Below, one piece after another: positions 37,580 through 51,614 of a DNA stretch of 64,000 nt. The notes under the pieces are model-generated. The model was not told the origin of the DNA and made no database searches. It saw only the letters and a program-made list of their open reading frames with translations. The stretch comes from Dipetalonema caudispina (lineage: Eukaryota > Nematoda > Chromadorea > Rhabditida > Onchocercidae). Position 1 is the stretch's first letter, and every line of letters starts with the position of its first letter. The position numbers were made by a program, and so were the translations under genes. The stretch covers positions 146,001-210,000 of the forward strand of contig JABVXV010000048.1 of the NCBI GenBank assembly GCA_013365325.1. Direction: 5' to 3'.

Positions 37580-40500
37580 ATGATGCAAAAGTTGCTAATT
37601 TTGATACTCAATGTGGCACTAATTACTCGATGGGTCATCAGCCGAAGTAAGTTCCTGTTTTTTTTTTTTTTTCTCTATTCATCATTTTAATGATTGTTAT
37701 TTAAGAACAATATCATCGATATTCATTTTAATATACAATTAATACTAGAATAAAATTCAATCATTTAACATTTAACTAATTCAAAATAATATTTTTTACC
37801 AATATATAAGCTATATTAAATAATTTTAATTTTTTCCATGTAATATTTTAGTTTTTTTTTCATACTTGTTCATGAAAAATGGAAATTATTCTGATCAGAA
37901 AATTCAAGTTTATCTTTTTATCAAGAAATAATCGTGCCATTTATACTGATAAAAGGTTTAACAATCAAATCCAATTCTCATACTCTCGAGAATAGAGAAG
38001 TAAAATGGTATTGCAGAAACTGAAATTTCTGTTTTTTTTTTTTTTTATAAAAACAAATATTTGTTATTTCAATGATCGTTACTTAAAAAGGAAGTGGTTC
38101 AGATTACAAAGAAGTAAAAAATGTGAGATATTTAATTTCCGTAATGAAAGCCGCGCTTTTTTCATTTTTTTTTTTTTGAATTTTGGAATTTTTTTTTCTT
38201 TACAATTACTTTTTTTTTTTTGCAATTACAAGAAAATATAAAACATTCCTTAAATTTTCCACCGTGAAATCTTGTAAATTACTTGACAATTAATTTCAAA
38301 TCAATTTGAAGATGATTGAATGATGTAAACAAAAGAAGCAGGACGATATAATTTTGTAATAAGTTATCGATTATAAATTATTGTGTAACGTTGTGTAATG
38401 TTTGTCCTATTTTTTTTTTTTTTTTTTTTTTTCAATTTTTTCTTTCTTAGCAATATTTATAACATCCAATAAAGATTGCCAAATATTATCTATTTTTCTA
38501 AAATCCTTTTTCTCTCATCATTTTATCCAATTTTGCAATTATTTCATTCCAATTCGTTACGGCATAAATGCTTCATTTTCAGTTATTTACCAAATTTATT
38601 GAAAATTTTTTGTTGTGGAATTAATTTCCGATTGAAGGTTATATAAAGAAAAATGATCCTTTAACCTCATTTTATCTTTTTATTCGAAAAACTCATCATT
38701 TGCCCATCTTTTCTTGATGTTTTCTTCTTCTTCTTTCTTTTTTTAACGGAGGAATTGAATGACTGATCCTTAAAATTAACCGGCAATATTTGCAATATAC
38801 ATATAGCGTAATTTGTTAATAAATTATGACTGGGATGACAAATGCGCAGCATTATCAATGTCTAATGTTATTGGTAAATCTTTGAATGTATAAAATTGCG
38901 GGTATTTACTGCAAAATAATAAGTATTTGTTAATTATTCGAGAAAAAATATTCAGATAATAAGAAATCACCAAATAAAGAAGTTTAAATATAAATTACTG
39001 TCATTTCACTTCATCGTCCAATTGATGTTTAATAATTTGGATGAAATTTTTTTTTTTTTTTGAAAATTACGATAGTATTGTCACCAATCGTTTCTTAGCA
39101 TTTTGTAGGTTGTTGAAGGTTGAAAGATGCTCGATAATAATTACCGTTATTATACCAATCCTTTATTAGACGAAATAATACTTTAAGTATTCAGATTCAC
39201 AGGGGAATAGTGATCCAATCATTGTTAAAGATGAAAGATTTCGGTGTTAAATCTAAACAATTCATATTGATCTATTTTTTATAGAGCTGGCCTGAAGAAC
39301 ATCTTTGCTATAACAAAATGCACTGTGACATAATATTTGTGAAAACTTTGATACCAATTTCTTCGAAAATAAATAGACTCCTTAAGACTAAAAAATATTT
39401 TAAAAAATCGAAATTAATAGAGAAGAATTTCAAGGATGATAAAGATCATCACTAATAGAAACTATGCAAATGTAATGATGATAAAGAAATAGCAGGTTTT
39501 GATATGAGCATCAGTTAGATTTGTATAATTTATCTGGCCTCAAATCAAAACATAATCAGTTGAGGCAATTCTTATCAATAAAGTTAATTAAAAATTACCT
39601 ATTTTCTGCATATTGTTATCAGTGTATATTGACAGAATGACATTTTTTCGAGCAACAAAGACATTTCTAGCTTGGACAAAGGTCATACACACTCATACTT
39701 GGCTTATCAGTTGTTTAATTGTTTGGCAAAAATTTGATAAGCAATAGCTTCTTCATTTACAGCAATCAAAATATCAGAACAGTGTAACTTGGAATCAGAT
39801 CATACCAAACTCGGACGATGCTTACGGCCATGGCTCGATCTATGGGAGATGATACGAGTGCAAGAAGCTCATGCATCAAATCTCGTGTATCCGGTAATGT
39901 TTAAACGAATTTTTATTAAAGAAAATAAAAAGAACAAAATGAATTTGCTTTAACAGATTGTAACTAATTTAAATTAGCTGAGTTAAATTGAGCTTGAATT
40001 AACTGAATCAAAACAGTATAACTAAGTTACTAGTTCCAGATTTCTGCTCAATTTTATAGTATTTGCAAAACTTCGGAAGAAAAGAATCTCTTATGCTGAA
40101 AATTTAAAATGAAAGATTAGAATTACATCATTATAATATAATTAAATTCTATCGAGATTTTGCTCATCAAATTACTTTTATAAATTTAATTACTCGAACT
40201 CTTGTCTTATTTTATTCATCAAAATCATTAAAATTCATTTTGTTGTCGCCCAATGAAAAAAGTAAATGCACGAGAAAAACGCAATAACAAATCGGTCGGA
40301 ATTTTTCTTGAAATTTTAAATCAATTATTTTCGAAAGGGATGCTGGATATTTTAAAAACTTACAAGTACAGATTACTTAAGTTATATTCAAATGTACATT
40401 AATTTATTCAGTCTTTCGCCCTTAAATTTAATTTAAATCTAATATCAATTGTTACAGTTCATTTCAGCTCATTTAAGATAAGTTTGATGCGGATGACATT

Positions 40501-43500
40501 AACTTCCATTTACTTTGAAATTATTCAACTTGATTAGCTCCAATTTAATCATTTCAACTCTTTTTAGAACCTTTTTTTCGTAAAAATTCGAAAATTTAAC
40601 GAAAGTTCTACAATCAATACTGATAATTTAGCAATTTAACCTGAAATTGTTAATTGATAATTACATTTTTCAATATTTTGCTTTTTCTTAAAAATTAATC
40701 CGATTTAATAACACTGAATTGCAATATACTTTTGAACTTAATTTAATTAAATAACTTACCGCATAACAGATCCTATTCTATTCACGTGAATCTGTGCTAT
40801 TTCTGTGTAGCGCTTATCTTGACAGTCGCGCAACATGCATGACATCTGAAGTGCTTGAAAAATGCAAACGTAACGAAATGATAATCTTCATACAACGTCA
40901 TATGCGCTATTATTGTGGAAATAAAGCTAAACTTGCTCTTGGAAATTTTGACTGTCTTCACAAGTATTTTTTTTTTTCTTAATTTCTGAATCAAATTTTG
41001 TCAACCCAAACAGATTAAAGCTATAGTAAAATTAAATAAGCCAAGACAATCATTTGATGAAAGGAAAATTTTTCAATTATTTCATTTTTTAATTTGTTTA
41101 AGCTTTTCGATGATCGCATAAGAAATCATTTACTGATATTACATCGTAACTTATTTGCAGAAAAAGAAGAGCAATTAATTTTTCCTTTAAATTTTAGCTT
41201 TTTTGTCAAATTTAAATATTTGTTCTATTTTAATACATAGTGGTAATGTCTGGAATCAGTTAATTTAAATTGAGCTCAAAATATATTTTTCGATAGTACA
41301 TTCAAATTTCAGTACATTAATGTCAAAGCAACATTGCTGGCGACACATTCAGGAAATTTCATCGTCTAACTATGGAGGAGGTAAATGTATCGGGATACCG
41401 ATGTTTTTTGATTGTGTATTACCGAGCGTACGATCGAAATGCCAAAATTCCGGTGTTCATATCCTTGTTGATGCAATTACTTCATTTGGATGTGCTCTTG
41501 GCAAAGGTTAACTTCTTTTTCTCTTTTTTTTTCCTGAAAATTTTTTCAATTTCTCTAAATGTTTATAAATTCTAAAATTCACATAAATGCAAATTCATTT
41601 GTTTTTTCCTCTTTTTTTCCTATTTTTTGTATTTGAAATCCGAATTGATTATACAAACTGTTGTTAAAAGAGAAAATAAATAGCATTTACAGAGTTGGTA
41701 CAACAGTCAACGAAATATGCTATAAAAATGAATGATACAGGCGAATTTACCGAAGAAGCTAGCAAAAGTATGCTTTATCATTTGGTTGATAAAAAGCGTA
41801 GAGAATTGATTTTTCTTAAAAAAAAAAGAACTTTTTGAACTAAAAAAATTTCCGAGAAAAAATTTTGAAAAATCATTTTTATTAATGAAATTGACAAGTG
41901 GAAGGAAAATTTGTCATTGGTTATTCATTCATTTTAAATGTTAATTAAGCAAGAAAAAAACATTTGAATTAAGTCATTTGGCAGATGAAAAGAAATGTTG
42001 TAATTTATTTCATGCATAGTATTTTGGTATAGATTTTTTTTCCGATTTAATAAAAATTTTACGGGAAAGAAAAAAAACTGAAAAAATGAAATAAATAATT
42101 TGTATTTTAATAAATCTTAAATTTTTTGGAAATTTTTTCTGTTGATTTTGCATGCGTACATCATCCATGCAGATTTGAGTGAATTTTACATTCTGAAAAT
42201 GTTTAATCCATCGTTCTTTTCTAAGATTCCTGCAAAAAAATTTTTTTGTAAAATTACAATTACATGAGTGGGAGTAGTATTAGCTGACTAATATCGAAAT
42301 ATATACAGTTGAACGGTCTTGATGGAATAGCAATCTGAAACAAGTTCATTTAGTTGAGGATTTTGTCAAAAATATTCCACATAAGCTTCCATGAAATAAT
42401 TCTAAAAATTTGGACAATTTTCAAACTTTGGAATAAATTTCTATAAACTGTGTGATGTAAAAACAGTAAGTTTATTGGAACATTTGAAATTTAATTAGTA
42501 CTTTTTAATTTTCAGCATATATACGGAATGAACTACCAGCTGCGCTTCCAGTGCTTGATGAAGAAAGAACTGGTCAGTAATACGATATGTCTCTTGTTTT
42601 GCGAAAAACTCTGAAAAATGATCGGGAAATTTTTTGACCTGAAAATTTGTTCTATACACTATGAATCTGTTTCACCGGAATATACTGGATATAAAAAATC
42701 ATGGACTTGTTTGAAAATTTGAAGTTTAACCTTTAACCCTACGAAAACATTACGGAACTTTTGTTCTATATTTGAAATTTCTGATTTGGTAGTAAATATG
42801 AGGTGAGGAAAAAATAGGTGTATAATTCATTGTCAAAAACTAAGCGGATCGGACTTATCTGACAGCAACTCCAAAAGATTATGGTTGTACCAAAATTTTG
42901 AGTAATTATGAGAAAATTTCACCAAAGATGGTTATTTTTGAGAATGGATATGACTTCAAAAATTCTGTTCCGTTCTAGATGAAATTTGGTGACGAGCATT
43001 GTTAAGTATTGTTAGATTTTGCAAACTTTATATGATTTAAATCAATTTATTTTTGTTTGAATTTTACTAAATTTTAAAGCAAGGCCTTCGATTCAAAGGT
43101 ATATGACAGTGCAGAATGATTTTGACAACTTCCACACTTCCACTTCCATTTCATCTACAACAAATGGAGCACAAAATGAAAGCAAAGTATTTGAACGATC
43201 TAATGAGACAAATTCAACTGATCATTTATTGAGCACTTCTCTCAACAAGAAGAAACGAATTCCTGATTATCGCCGTGCACCTGCACGAAAAGTCGATCCG
43301 AGTGTGGATTACGGTAAGACATTCGAAATCGACCAGATCGATTATGAAGCAGAATACTTGATTAGATCAGAATAAATCAGAATAAACTTTATACGATGTA
43401 AAATTTCCTTTCCGGTATGAAGAAAGTACTCAAATCTGATCAGGCTGTTACTGTAATGTTATTATAGCGCAATACGCACAGGTTTAACTTTACCAAGAAA

Positions 43501-46500
43501 GTTTGTATTCTGACTTAATACGCTATAAAAGAGATGAAAGTTTTTGGCATCACTACTATTTACAGGTGTTTTTATTGATATAAGTAATGAATAAATCAAG
43601 AAATACATATGTTGATTTATAGAGAAGGATTATTTAAAAGTTTTCGGTCTAAATTTGCTTATTTAAAATAAAAATTTCAAAGCTTTTATACAAAATTAAA
43701 GTAATTTACTTGATCATATTCGCAACAAAAGTTCAATAGCCATAGTATTTGTTTTTTGTGTGTGATTTCAGTTTTTGTTGTTGTAATCTGAACCCAGTTT
43801 TTAATTCCGAAATTCTAAACTAAATTTAATTATTCAATTCTAGCTGTTTTTTTAAGTTTTGAAATTTTCTAGTGGAGGAAAATACATTTTTGGAGTCAGA
43901 CCCAACAATTGAAATAGCATTCGACAGTGATGAAAATCCTATGAGTGCTTCCAAAAGTTGGTGATTAATTTTTGATACGAAATAAAAAGAAGATCGGAAA
44001 TTTGATAAATTGAACAAATTACAATAAGGAAGAAGCTAATTATTCGACATGATATTGTGGTAAATTTGAAAAATTCCTCCTCTCTACTGGCAATAATACA
44101 AATCAGTATTCAAATAATTGGAAATTTAAATGATATTTTGGAAAATTCAAGTTTTAAAATCCGAATTTTGGCATTTGCATTAAATGCTTTGAAGGTTTAT
44201 ACATTATGATACTCTCTGATGTCATATCATTAATTACCTATTAGAATGAATTAACATAAACAAGCATAAGTTTGCAGCGAAATCACTTACGTGTACAACA
44301 AAGCAGGAGGAACAAATCGCTCAATGCTATATGCCCATGATCGAGTTTGTTTCAAAACTCTTTATCCAAATTCTATGCACAATAATGATTGAATTTTAGT
44401 GATTTCAATTGTAATAAAATTAAAATTTCACTTCAAATGTAATTAAAATAGCTTAAAAGATCTATCACAATAAGTGTATAGGCTAACAAATCTAATATGA
44501 AGTGAATTTCAGATTATGGAACAAAATACAGAATCGACATCGATCCGTTGACAATATTTTATTACCCTTTTTGAATTATCATCCAAAAGAATTGAGCGAT
44601 TTATGTGATCTCTTGGATGTTATCTTCGATAGTTGTTTTACAACTAGTCTTATCAATAACTGCCAGGATAATACCGTATATTACCATATCTCAATCGATT
44701 TTCAAATTTTTCTTTAGTTAAGAAACAAAATGACAAATAATTTTTTAAACAAATACCTTAGAAAACACTAGTAAATTTGAAGTTTGCAAATAAAAGGATA
44801 AATTAGGCTTTACGAATAAGGGCATGAATAGGTTAAAATGCATTTTTCACTTAGCTTCCATAATGAAACGAAATGTCAGATGAAATTAAAATGTCTCGAA
44901 CTGTATCAATTTTTACCTTATGATAGTAATTTAATTGATTATCGATACAAGCATATTTTTCAATTCAAATATAGGCCAATCTAAATTTAAAACATCGAAA
45001 GATCATTTTGTTCCGCATAATTTAATGAAGTCATATTATAAATGAATAACTTTAAGACATCTGTAAATAATGAATTTCATGCTATTTAATACAAAATTAT
45101 TGATATGTTTGGGGGAAAAAAAAGAGGTTCAAGAAGTCTTAGTATGTATACTAAAATAACTTAATATGTTACAATTACTTTTGGTATTGTTAGTGAGTCT
45201 ATTTTGTTTTTGATTGTTTCTTTGAAACAATTTTTCTTTCTTCATTCTTATTCTTATCCTTTATTGAGAAATGATAATTTTGTTGAATAATTTTTAAGTT
45301 TATCATTATCTTTGATTTTGATAGATGTTTAAAGATTTCCTTTAGTGTCAACAAATAAATATCGAAATTTGATCCAATCAAAATTCCAGCTGATGGAATT
45401 TGTGGATGAGCATTTCGGAGTAATTTGCTCGAAGACAGGAGCTGGCAATCTATCCGAATCTTTCACATGTCTTAGGGCAGTAATTGCCGAAAAAAAGGTA
45501 CTAATTTATAGCTGTTAGTTTTATAACTATGATAATTTTAAAGTAAATCTGATATCGAAAATTACTGGTTTCAGATTTAGCAATTTTTATATTGATAATT
45601 ATTATAAAATGACGCATGAAATAAAATCGAAACTTTTGAAATCTAAAAATGATTATCAAAATATAAATTTTTACTCAGAAATCTGTAGCAGTTTCAAATT
45701 ACTATTTCATACTTCTATAACTGATTGGTAATTTTTCAGATCCATAAATGTTGCTGAAAAGGATTATACAAAATTAGCAATTAATCGCTAACATCATTTT
45801 TCCCCTCATTTTAACAGTATCAGTCTTTATCCATCGTTAACTTTAGATTCCATCAATTTGCTTTTCCATCTTATTTTTTTTGTTAACATTTAAGAAGAAA
45901 TAAGTGCTAAAATTTATTGCTAAAAACACGAAGCATCAAGCAGCAACATCAAAGTGACCCATGTTGACCACTGAAAGTTGTAGCCATAAATGATTGATAT
46001 CTATTACATTACAGGAATGTGTCGATATTATTCGACAAAGTAGCACCACTGGGACAATGCATTGTAATCATATGTCGTACTTTTTCGATTGCTTACTGGG
46101 CGCTCTACAACAGAGGTGTACCCCAGAGACACAATTCTTCTTTGCTGACATAATCAGTAATTTTGGTTGCATCATCCATCTAAATCATCATAAATGTTAG
46201 CGGAAATTTTCTCCCATTATCTTGGCTATAACATTAATTCTGAATAAATATTCCAAAATTTAATTAGAAATTTAGTTTTGTTGTAAAATTGTAAACGTTT
46301 AGAAGCAGTAAAAGAAAAAAAAAAAGCAATAAATGATTGTAATTTATAGATAAATTGTTGTAACATAAGATTTTCATTTAGCCTAGCCTTTATGGTTCAT
46401 CTTATAATTTTTTATTTTTAGCAAATATGAAAACAGTAATTACGGAAGAAACAAATATCAATCAAATGGAGAATGATGTATCATTTGAAGAACAAAAGAC

Positions 46501-47699
46501 AAATAACTATATTGAGCCAGAAATACATTCAGTGAAAATTTTGGATGGTGAACTATTTTCCTATCAATTATCCATGGAATGTACTAAAGAGATGCAAACT
46601 AGGACAAGACTATGTGTTCAACCGTTGATGCTTAGCTGGAAAAATATACGACAACAAAGACCAATGTTGAGAAATGTATGTTAAAAAAAAAAAAAAAGTT
46701 AATATCGCCAATATGGTTATTCCATGCTAAGTCATATGGCATCGTATAGAATGCTGCGTCAATGATTTCTTAGCATACGACAAATTAGCCCAGATATAGA
46801 TGTATTTTTTGTAAAATATGAAAATTATTAAATTTATAAACTGACAGGCTAAATCATTTTAATTTGATTTGATGGATATTTTTACGCATTGTTAATAATA
46901 GCTAAACCTGTAGTTATCATTTCCTATGTACAAGTACACTCGACAAGAAATATTAGAACTTTGCGACAGTTATGCAAATATATTTCTGTGTGCTGGCTTT
47001 GAATCGATCACAATTTGTCTCAATGACGAAATGGTTCGTTGACAACTTTCATTTTTCGAGATAATTAAGAAAGAAGTTAGGTTAGATGAAGTTTTGCGTG
47101 ACTCGAAGTATCAACTTTGGTTAGCTGAAAATTTGCATTAATAACTTACAGAATAAGTTTGGCCGTATTTTGATAATGCCAATTTCTGCATAGTCATAAA
47201 TTTTTCACTTCAGTGGATGAAGGGGAAAATAATTAAATTATGAATCAAATTGAAATATAGGTTCGATTTGCTCGAGATCACTTCGGATACATCTGTACTC
47301 CTCAAAATATTAAACATTTCATGGAACATTATGAATGTATTGTGGAAGTGGCTACTGTTTACAATGCTAGATGCCAGATGTTTATTACTGGTGTAGCAGA
47401 ACCGGGAAAAGATCTGGTAAGCAGTTAATCAGTATCGTTCTTGCAGGTTAATAATTTTTTTTCAAAGGGAATTTAAAGTTTAAATTTCTTGAAAGTATTG
47501 ATTTGATTGATATAATATGTCTATCAAATCAATATTATGATAGTATTTGTAGAAGAAATGCCGTGGCATTCGACAATACCACGATTGTATGAAACCCGAA
47601 ATTATACGGAAGTGTGGGAATGAAGCGTTGAAAGAATTTGAAACTTCAGTAATCGAATATGGTTGTGATTTGGGTCTTAATGATTTATTGCATTCGTAA
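37580..47699 (+). CDS. Secreted protein with three related cysteine-rich domains (DUF19/T20D4.11-like)
   Basis: Exons: 37580-37646 (signal peptide MMQKLLILILNVALITRW), 39763-39893, 40770-40963, 41313-41506, 41693-41767, 42516-42572, 43080-43313, 43873-43956, 44278-44348, 44513-44675, 45390-45497, 46015-46195, 46422-46675, 46935-47033, 47261-47416, 47553-47699. Domain 1 (exons 2-4) has about twelve cysteines, starting C-x11-C-x2-P and ending FFDC...KC...FGC. Domains 2 and 3 start C-x10-C-x2-P and also keep a late YFFDC/FGC or YHDC/YGC ending. Linkers are acidic and Ser/Thr-rich. The pattern resembles the DUF19 (T20D4.11-like) secreted proteins of nematodes, whose function is largely unknown. 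Joining domain 1 to the rest depends on a good donor at 43314 (GTAAGA); without it the first part ends at TAA 43373-43375 and there would be two genes. The join 44348/44513 is out of phase; a 14-nt microexon at 44460-44473 would restore a 742-residue frame. Confidence 0.65.
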
Positions 47700-49598
47700 T
47701 CAGTGATATTTATTCATTTATAAAATTGCTTCATTTCTGAAATATTAATTGATCCAATGGAATGTATAATCAGTTTTAATTTACTCATCCAAGGAAATTT
47801 TCCAACTTCGATTTTAAATCAAAAATATTGTGATCGATACTTCTACATACGAAGAAAACCTGACCATTTCATCATCATATTGGACGGAAAGAATATTCTT
47901 TTGATCTGATTACGGGGAATTCGATTCCTTGGCTAACTTGTGACCATTATCTGTATCTATATCGTTTCTGCCAAATAAAAGCCAAGGGAAAATGAAGCTT
48001 TTAGTTTTATATTTAATTTTTTTAACCTCTAAAAAAGCCTAATATGGAGGAATTTCTGTACCTTGCGGTATTGGCTAAAACTTTTTCATTAAGCACGCAA
48101 TCTGGCAATTGCCAGTATGATGTCTGACCCCGATCTCAACCTTCAACACATTACTATTATCCATTGTTTTTTACTGTTAATCAGGCGTACATTTCTTAAT
48201 TAATTAAGTTCTCTTCCTTTGAATTATTCAGCTTTGACCTTCTGATGCTACTTTCTCCTGACAAATTTCTACGTAGTGTTACATAAGGTTACAAGAGTTT
48301 GCTTAATTCTAATAAATATTCTACAGCTGATCGATTTAACTACAAAACTCCTTTGAATTTACCTGAACAAGGATTGGGTTAAAAATCTTTTAAAGTTGTT
48401 TGTTCAATAGTAAAACAAGCATAAAATTGGGAAGAAGGAACTATTCATCCATTCCGGAAATAATTACCCACGAATAACGGGATAATTTATGGATTAGGCT
48501 TATTGATTACAAGATTTCAGGATCTTGTATTACTTTGATAAAGGTATAGTTATTTGCTGAATTATTACATGTTCAAAAGTTGTACTTGTATTTAACATCA
48601 TGGGATAAACAAATTATTGAACTCAATACTGCTAAGGTCATCATCTTCTCATACGAAGATAATACTTTGTAACTTTATTGTACGTTACAATAGTAATGAG
48701 ACAATCAATTATTAGCCAATAACGGGAATGATCAAACGGAAATAATCACATAATTCTTCCGGAAAGCCACTATTCCCTAAAGTATGTTTCAGTTTCTGTT
48801 AGGCTTACCAATCTTTAAAAGGCAAAAAAAAGCAAAGCATTGGATTTTTTTGGATTATGCATCTGTTAGATATTTATGGCAGAAGCATTTGATGTAAACC
48901 ATAAAAAGTCAGTAAAGTTCAGGCGAACTTTCCAGAAACTCATTCAGAATCTGAGTGATCTATTGATAAAATTTTTTTTATTTTCCTCTTTATTTCCTCT
49001 TTTTTTTCCTTCAAATGATTCTTGCTTCCTTGGCAAAAATTTGATCATATTCAAAAGTTAGCAAAAATCATAAAATTGAATTACAAAACCTGGAATAGTC
49101 CTTTCAATTTTTTTTTTTTTTTTTTTAGAAGAAAACTAGTCTATTACGATGAGATTAGTTAAGTGCAATTTCTTTTTCAGCATTATAAATTTTGATAAGT
49201 TTGCTGATAACCACTATAGAACTTTTCATACCTTTGAATTCAAATACTTACTGCAATTGGTGAATAGAATATAAAATGAGGAAAATTCCTCATTAGTTAG
49301 TCATATTACTGTTTAAAATCTCTTTGATTACAAATGAGATAATTAATTCGAATTAGCGATTTTTCTGGATAAGGTGAAAAATTATTGTTTCAGGAGTGTC
49401 TTCTCAATCATATTTCTACGATTTCGTATTTCTCTCTGTTTGTAGCATTTACAATTACCACTTATAGATGAAAGCACATTTTGATTTCCAATTACAACCA
49501 TGTAATGCTAATTTTTATGACTTTTGTTAGATGGATAGCCAATCTATCATGCAAATGATATCCCAAATGTCCCATATATACTAGGATTATTTACAACA

Positions 49599-49716
49599 AA
49601 ATGCTGTCATCGAGATGAGCTTAAGGCTTTGTTGTACAATGAAATGCTGTCATTGAGATGAGCCTAAGGCTTTGTTGTACAATGAAATGCTGTCATTGAG
49701 ATAAGCTTAAGGCTTG
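49599..49716. repeat. 43-bp tandem repeat, nearly three copies
   Basis: Copies begin at about 49601, 49644 and 49687 with ATGCTGTCAT, each followed by GAGAT(G/A)AGC(T/C)TAAGGCTT. Only a few substitutions separate the copies; the third is truncated after GGCTTG. Confidence 0.9.
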
Positions 49717-50365
49717 TTATCATTATGACAAATCTTTCTTCAAACAAATTTCATATTTAAATGTATAATTTGTGCATGAATGTATATTGAATTGTTGTAT
49801 CATAATGTGAAGATTTTATTTATAAATTGTATACATTTCCGTTGCCATCTGCGCTGAATTTTATTCGAAGAACTCTTTTATTTTCTAATATATTTGATTG
49901 TCCTTTGATTTCCTCACTGTGCTTTCAAATGATCACATACACATACATGCACACATGCATACATGCACATGCACATGCACACATGTATACACAAATACAT
50001 GCATTAATGCATATGCATACATAGGCTACAAATAGTTTTTCTTATGAGCTAATTTCATAGCCAATAAAATGAAGGAAACTGGCATGAAGCCAAAATCCAT
50101 CTATTCATGGCCATTGACACTTTTCTTTCTCAATGAGCCAGACGATATCATCCCCAACAATAAATGACAATTGTTGTCCCTAAAGTGATTGTATATCGAT
50201 GAATTTTTGATTTCTTTATGCAAATATGCAAAAAAAAAAAAAAAAAAAAAAAAATTTTGTAATAAATTTACAAATTAAAAAAGAAAAAAAAAATCTAAAA
50301 ATTATTATGCAATTAATAGGACATACAAGCAAGATTAGATCAGAAATAAATATTTGATTGAAAAT

Positions 50366-50517
50366 GATATCAATAATATCTTTAGCTGATATCAATAATA
50401 TCTTTAGCTGATATCAATAATATCTTTAGCTGATATCAATAATATCTTTAGCTGATATCAATAATATCTTTAGCTGATATCAATAATATCTTTAGCTGAT
50501 ATCAATAATATCTTTAA
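50366..50517. repeat. 22-bp tandem array, seven units
   Basis: Seven head-to-tail units begin at 50366, 50388, 50410, 50432, 50454, 50476 and 50498; the last unit diverges in its final bases. Units are otherwise identical. Each contains GATAT, five bases, then ATATC, an inverted repeat able to form a small hairpin. There is no spacer between units. Confidence 0.95.
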
Positions 50518-51105
50518 CCATTTACCTATTATTGCTATGATTAATATAAATGTTGTTATAATTATCAAATTTTATCAAGGAAATTAAATTGATCCATGAT
50601 TCCTTTGAAAAATCTTAAATTGTAAATTAAAACTTTTAATGTTAACAAAAAAAAAAAAAAAAAGATGAAATATCATCATAGTCAATGTTCCCTTATGAAA
50701 AATAATTGTAAGAAGGGGAAATAATCTACAAAGTAATCATCATTGTCAATAGGATGATGACTTGTTCCCATGTGATGCTACTATCTCATAAAGATGTCAA
50801 GCGCAAATGTCCTTCTCAAATTGTCATCAATCTAATTCATTCTTCTCAACTTTCTTTGTAATCGTCCCCTTATCATCACTATTATTGCCAGCTTTAGCAA
50901 TAAAAAAAAAAAAAAAAAAAAAAAAAAAGTGAATTACTGGCATGACGCCAAAGGATTTCTCAAGTGTCTGGCCAATGAGTAATGTATTTTAGATGGATGG
51001 GGTGTGTCCATTTGTCTGTCAGAATAGGTCTGTACCAGTTGGTGCCATCGTCCATATTTCCGCCAAATCATACTTCCTCAACTTGTTTCTTTTCCTTCCT
51101 TCTTT

Positions 51106-51200
51106 CCCTCCCTTTCTCTCCCTCTCCCTCTCTCTCTCTCTTTCCCTTCTCTCTCCCATTTGGTGACAATGAAAAAGAAAAAAAAAAAGAGAGAAAAGAA
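51106..51200. repeat. CT tract followed by AG-rich tract
   Basis: A pyrimidine run of CT and CCCT units (about 51106-51160) is followed by an A/G-rich run (about 51174-51201), giving an imperfect inverted arrangement. Similar CT tracts occur at 51582-51614 and 52501-52541. Confidence 0.7.
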
Positions 51201-51583
51201 AAACTTTTCTCTTTCATCATCTTTCGAGGAAATTGCATTTGCTTCCTTGTTAACTTTCATTTTGTAAGTACAACCGGAAATTAGCTTAAATATGTGAAAA
51301 ATAATTCCAATCCGACACAAAGCATTACTTCCGGAACAAACAAACAAACAAATAGACAGACAGATACAAACACAAATTTCTGCCAGGAGTGCTTTCTAAT
51401 TGTATCGTTGATGAATTCATTGAGAAAGCGATAAATACTTCCTTTTTACTCTAATGAGTTAGTTCCATTAAAATTTAATTAATTCCTCTTACCTGTACTT
51501 TCAATAATGAAATTATTTAATACAAATTAACGAAAAAGGGAAGAAAAATTTCCCTGTATTTTTGTGGCATTATCGACTGCTCC

Positions 51584-51614
<31 letters not shown>

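Noticed and set aside
43103..43375. Stop codon at 43373-43375 as the definite end of the secreted-protein gene
   Set aside because: A better donor (GTAAGA at 43314) leads in phase to the next exons, and domain 2 lacks its own start; kept only as an alternative isoform.
50366..50517. CRISPR-like array
   Set aside because: Units are contiguous with no unique spacers, and the setting is eukaryotic.
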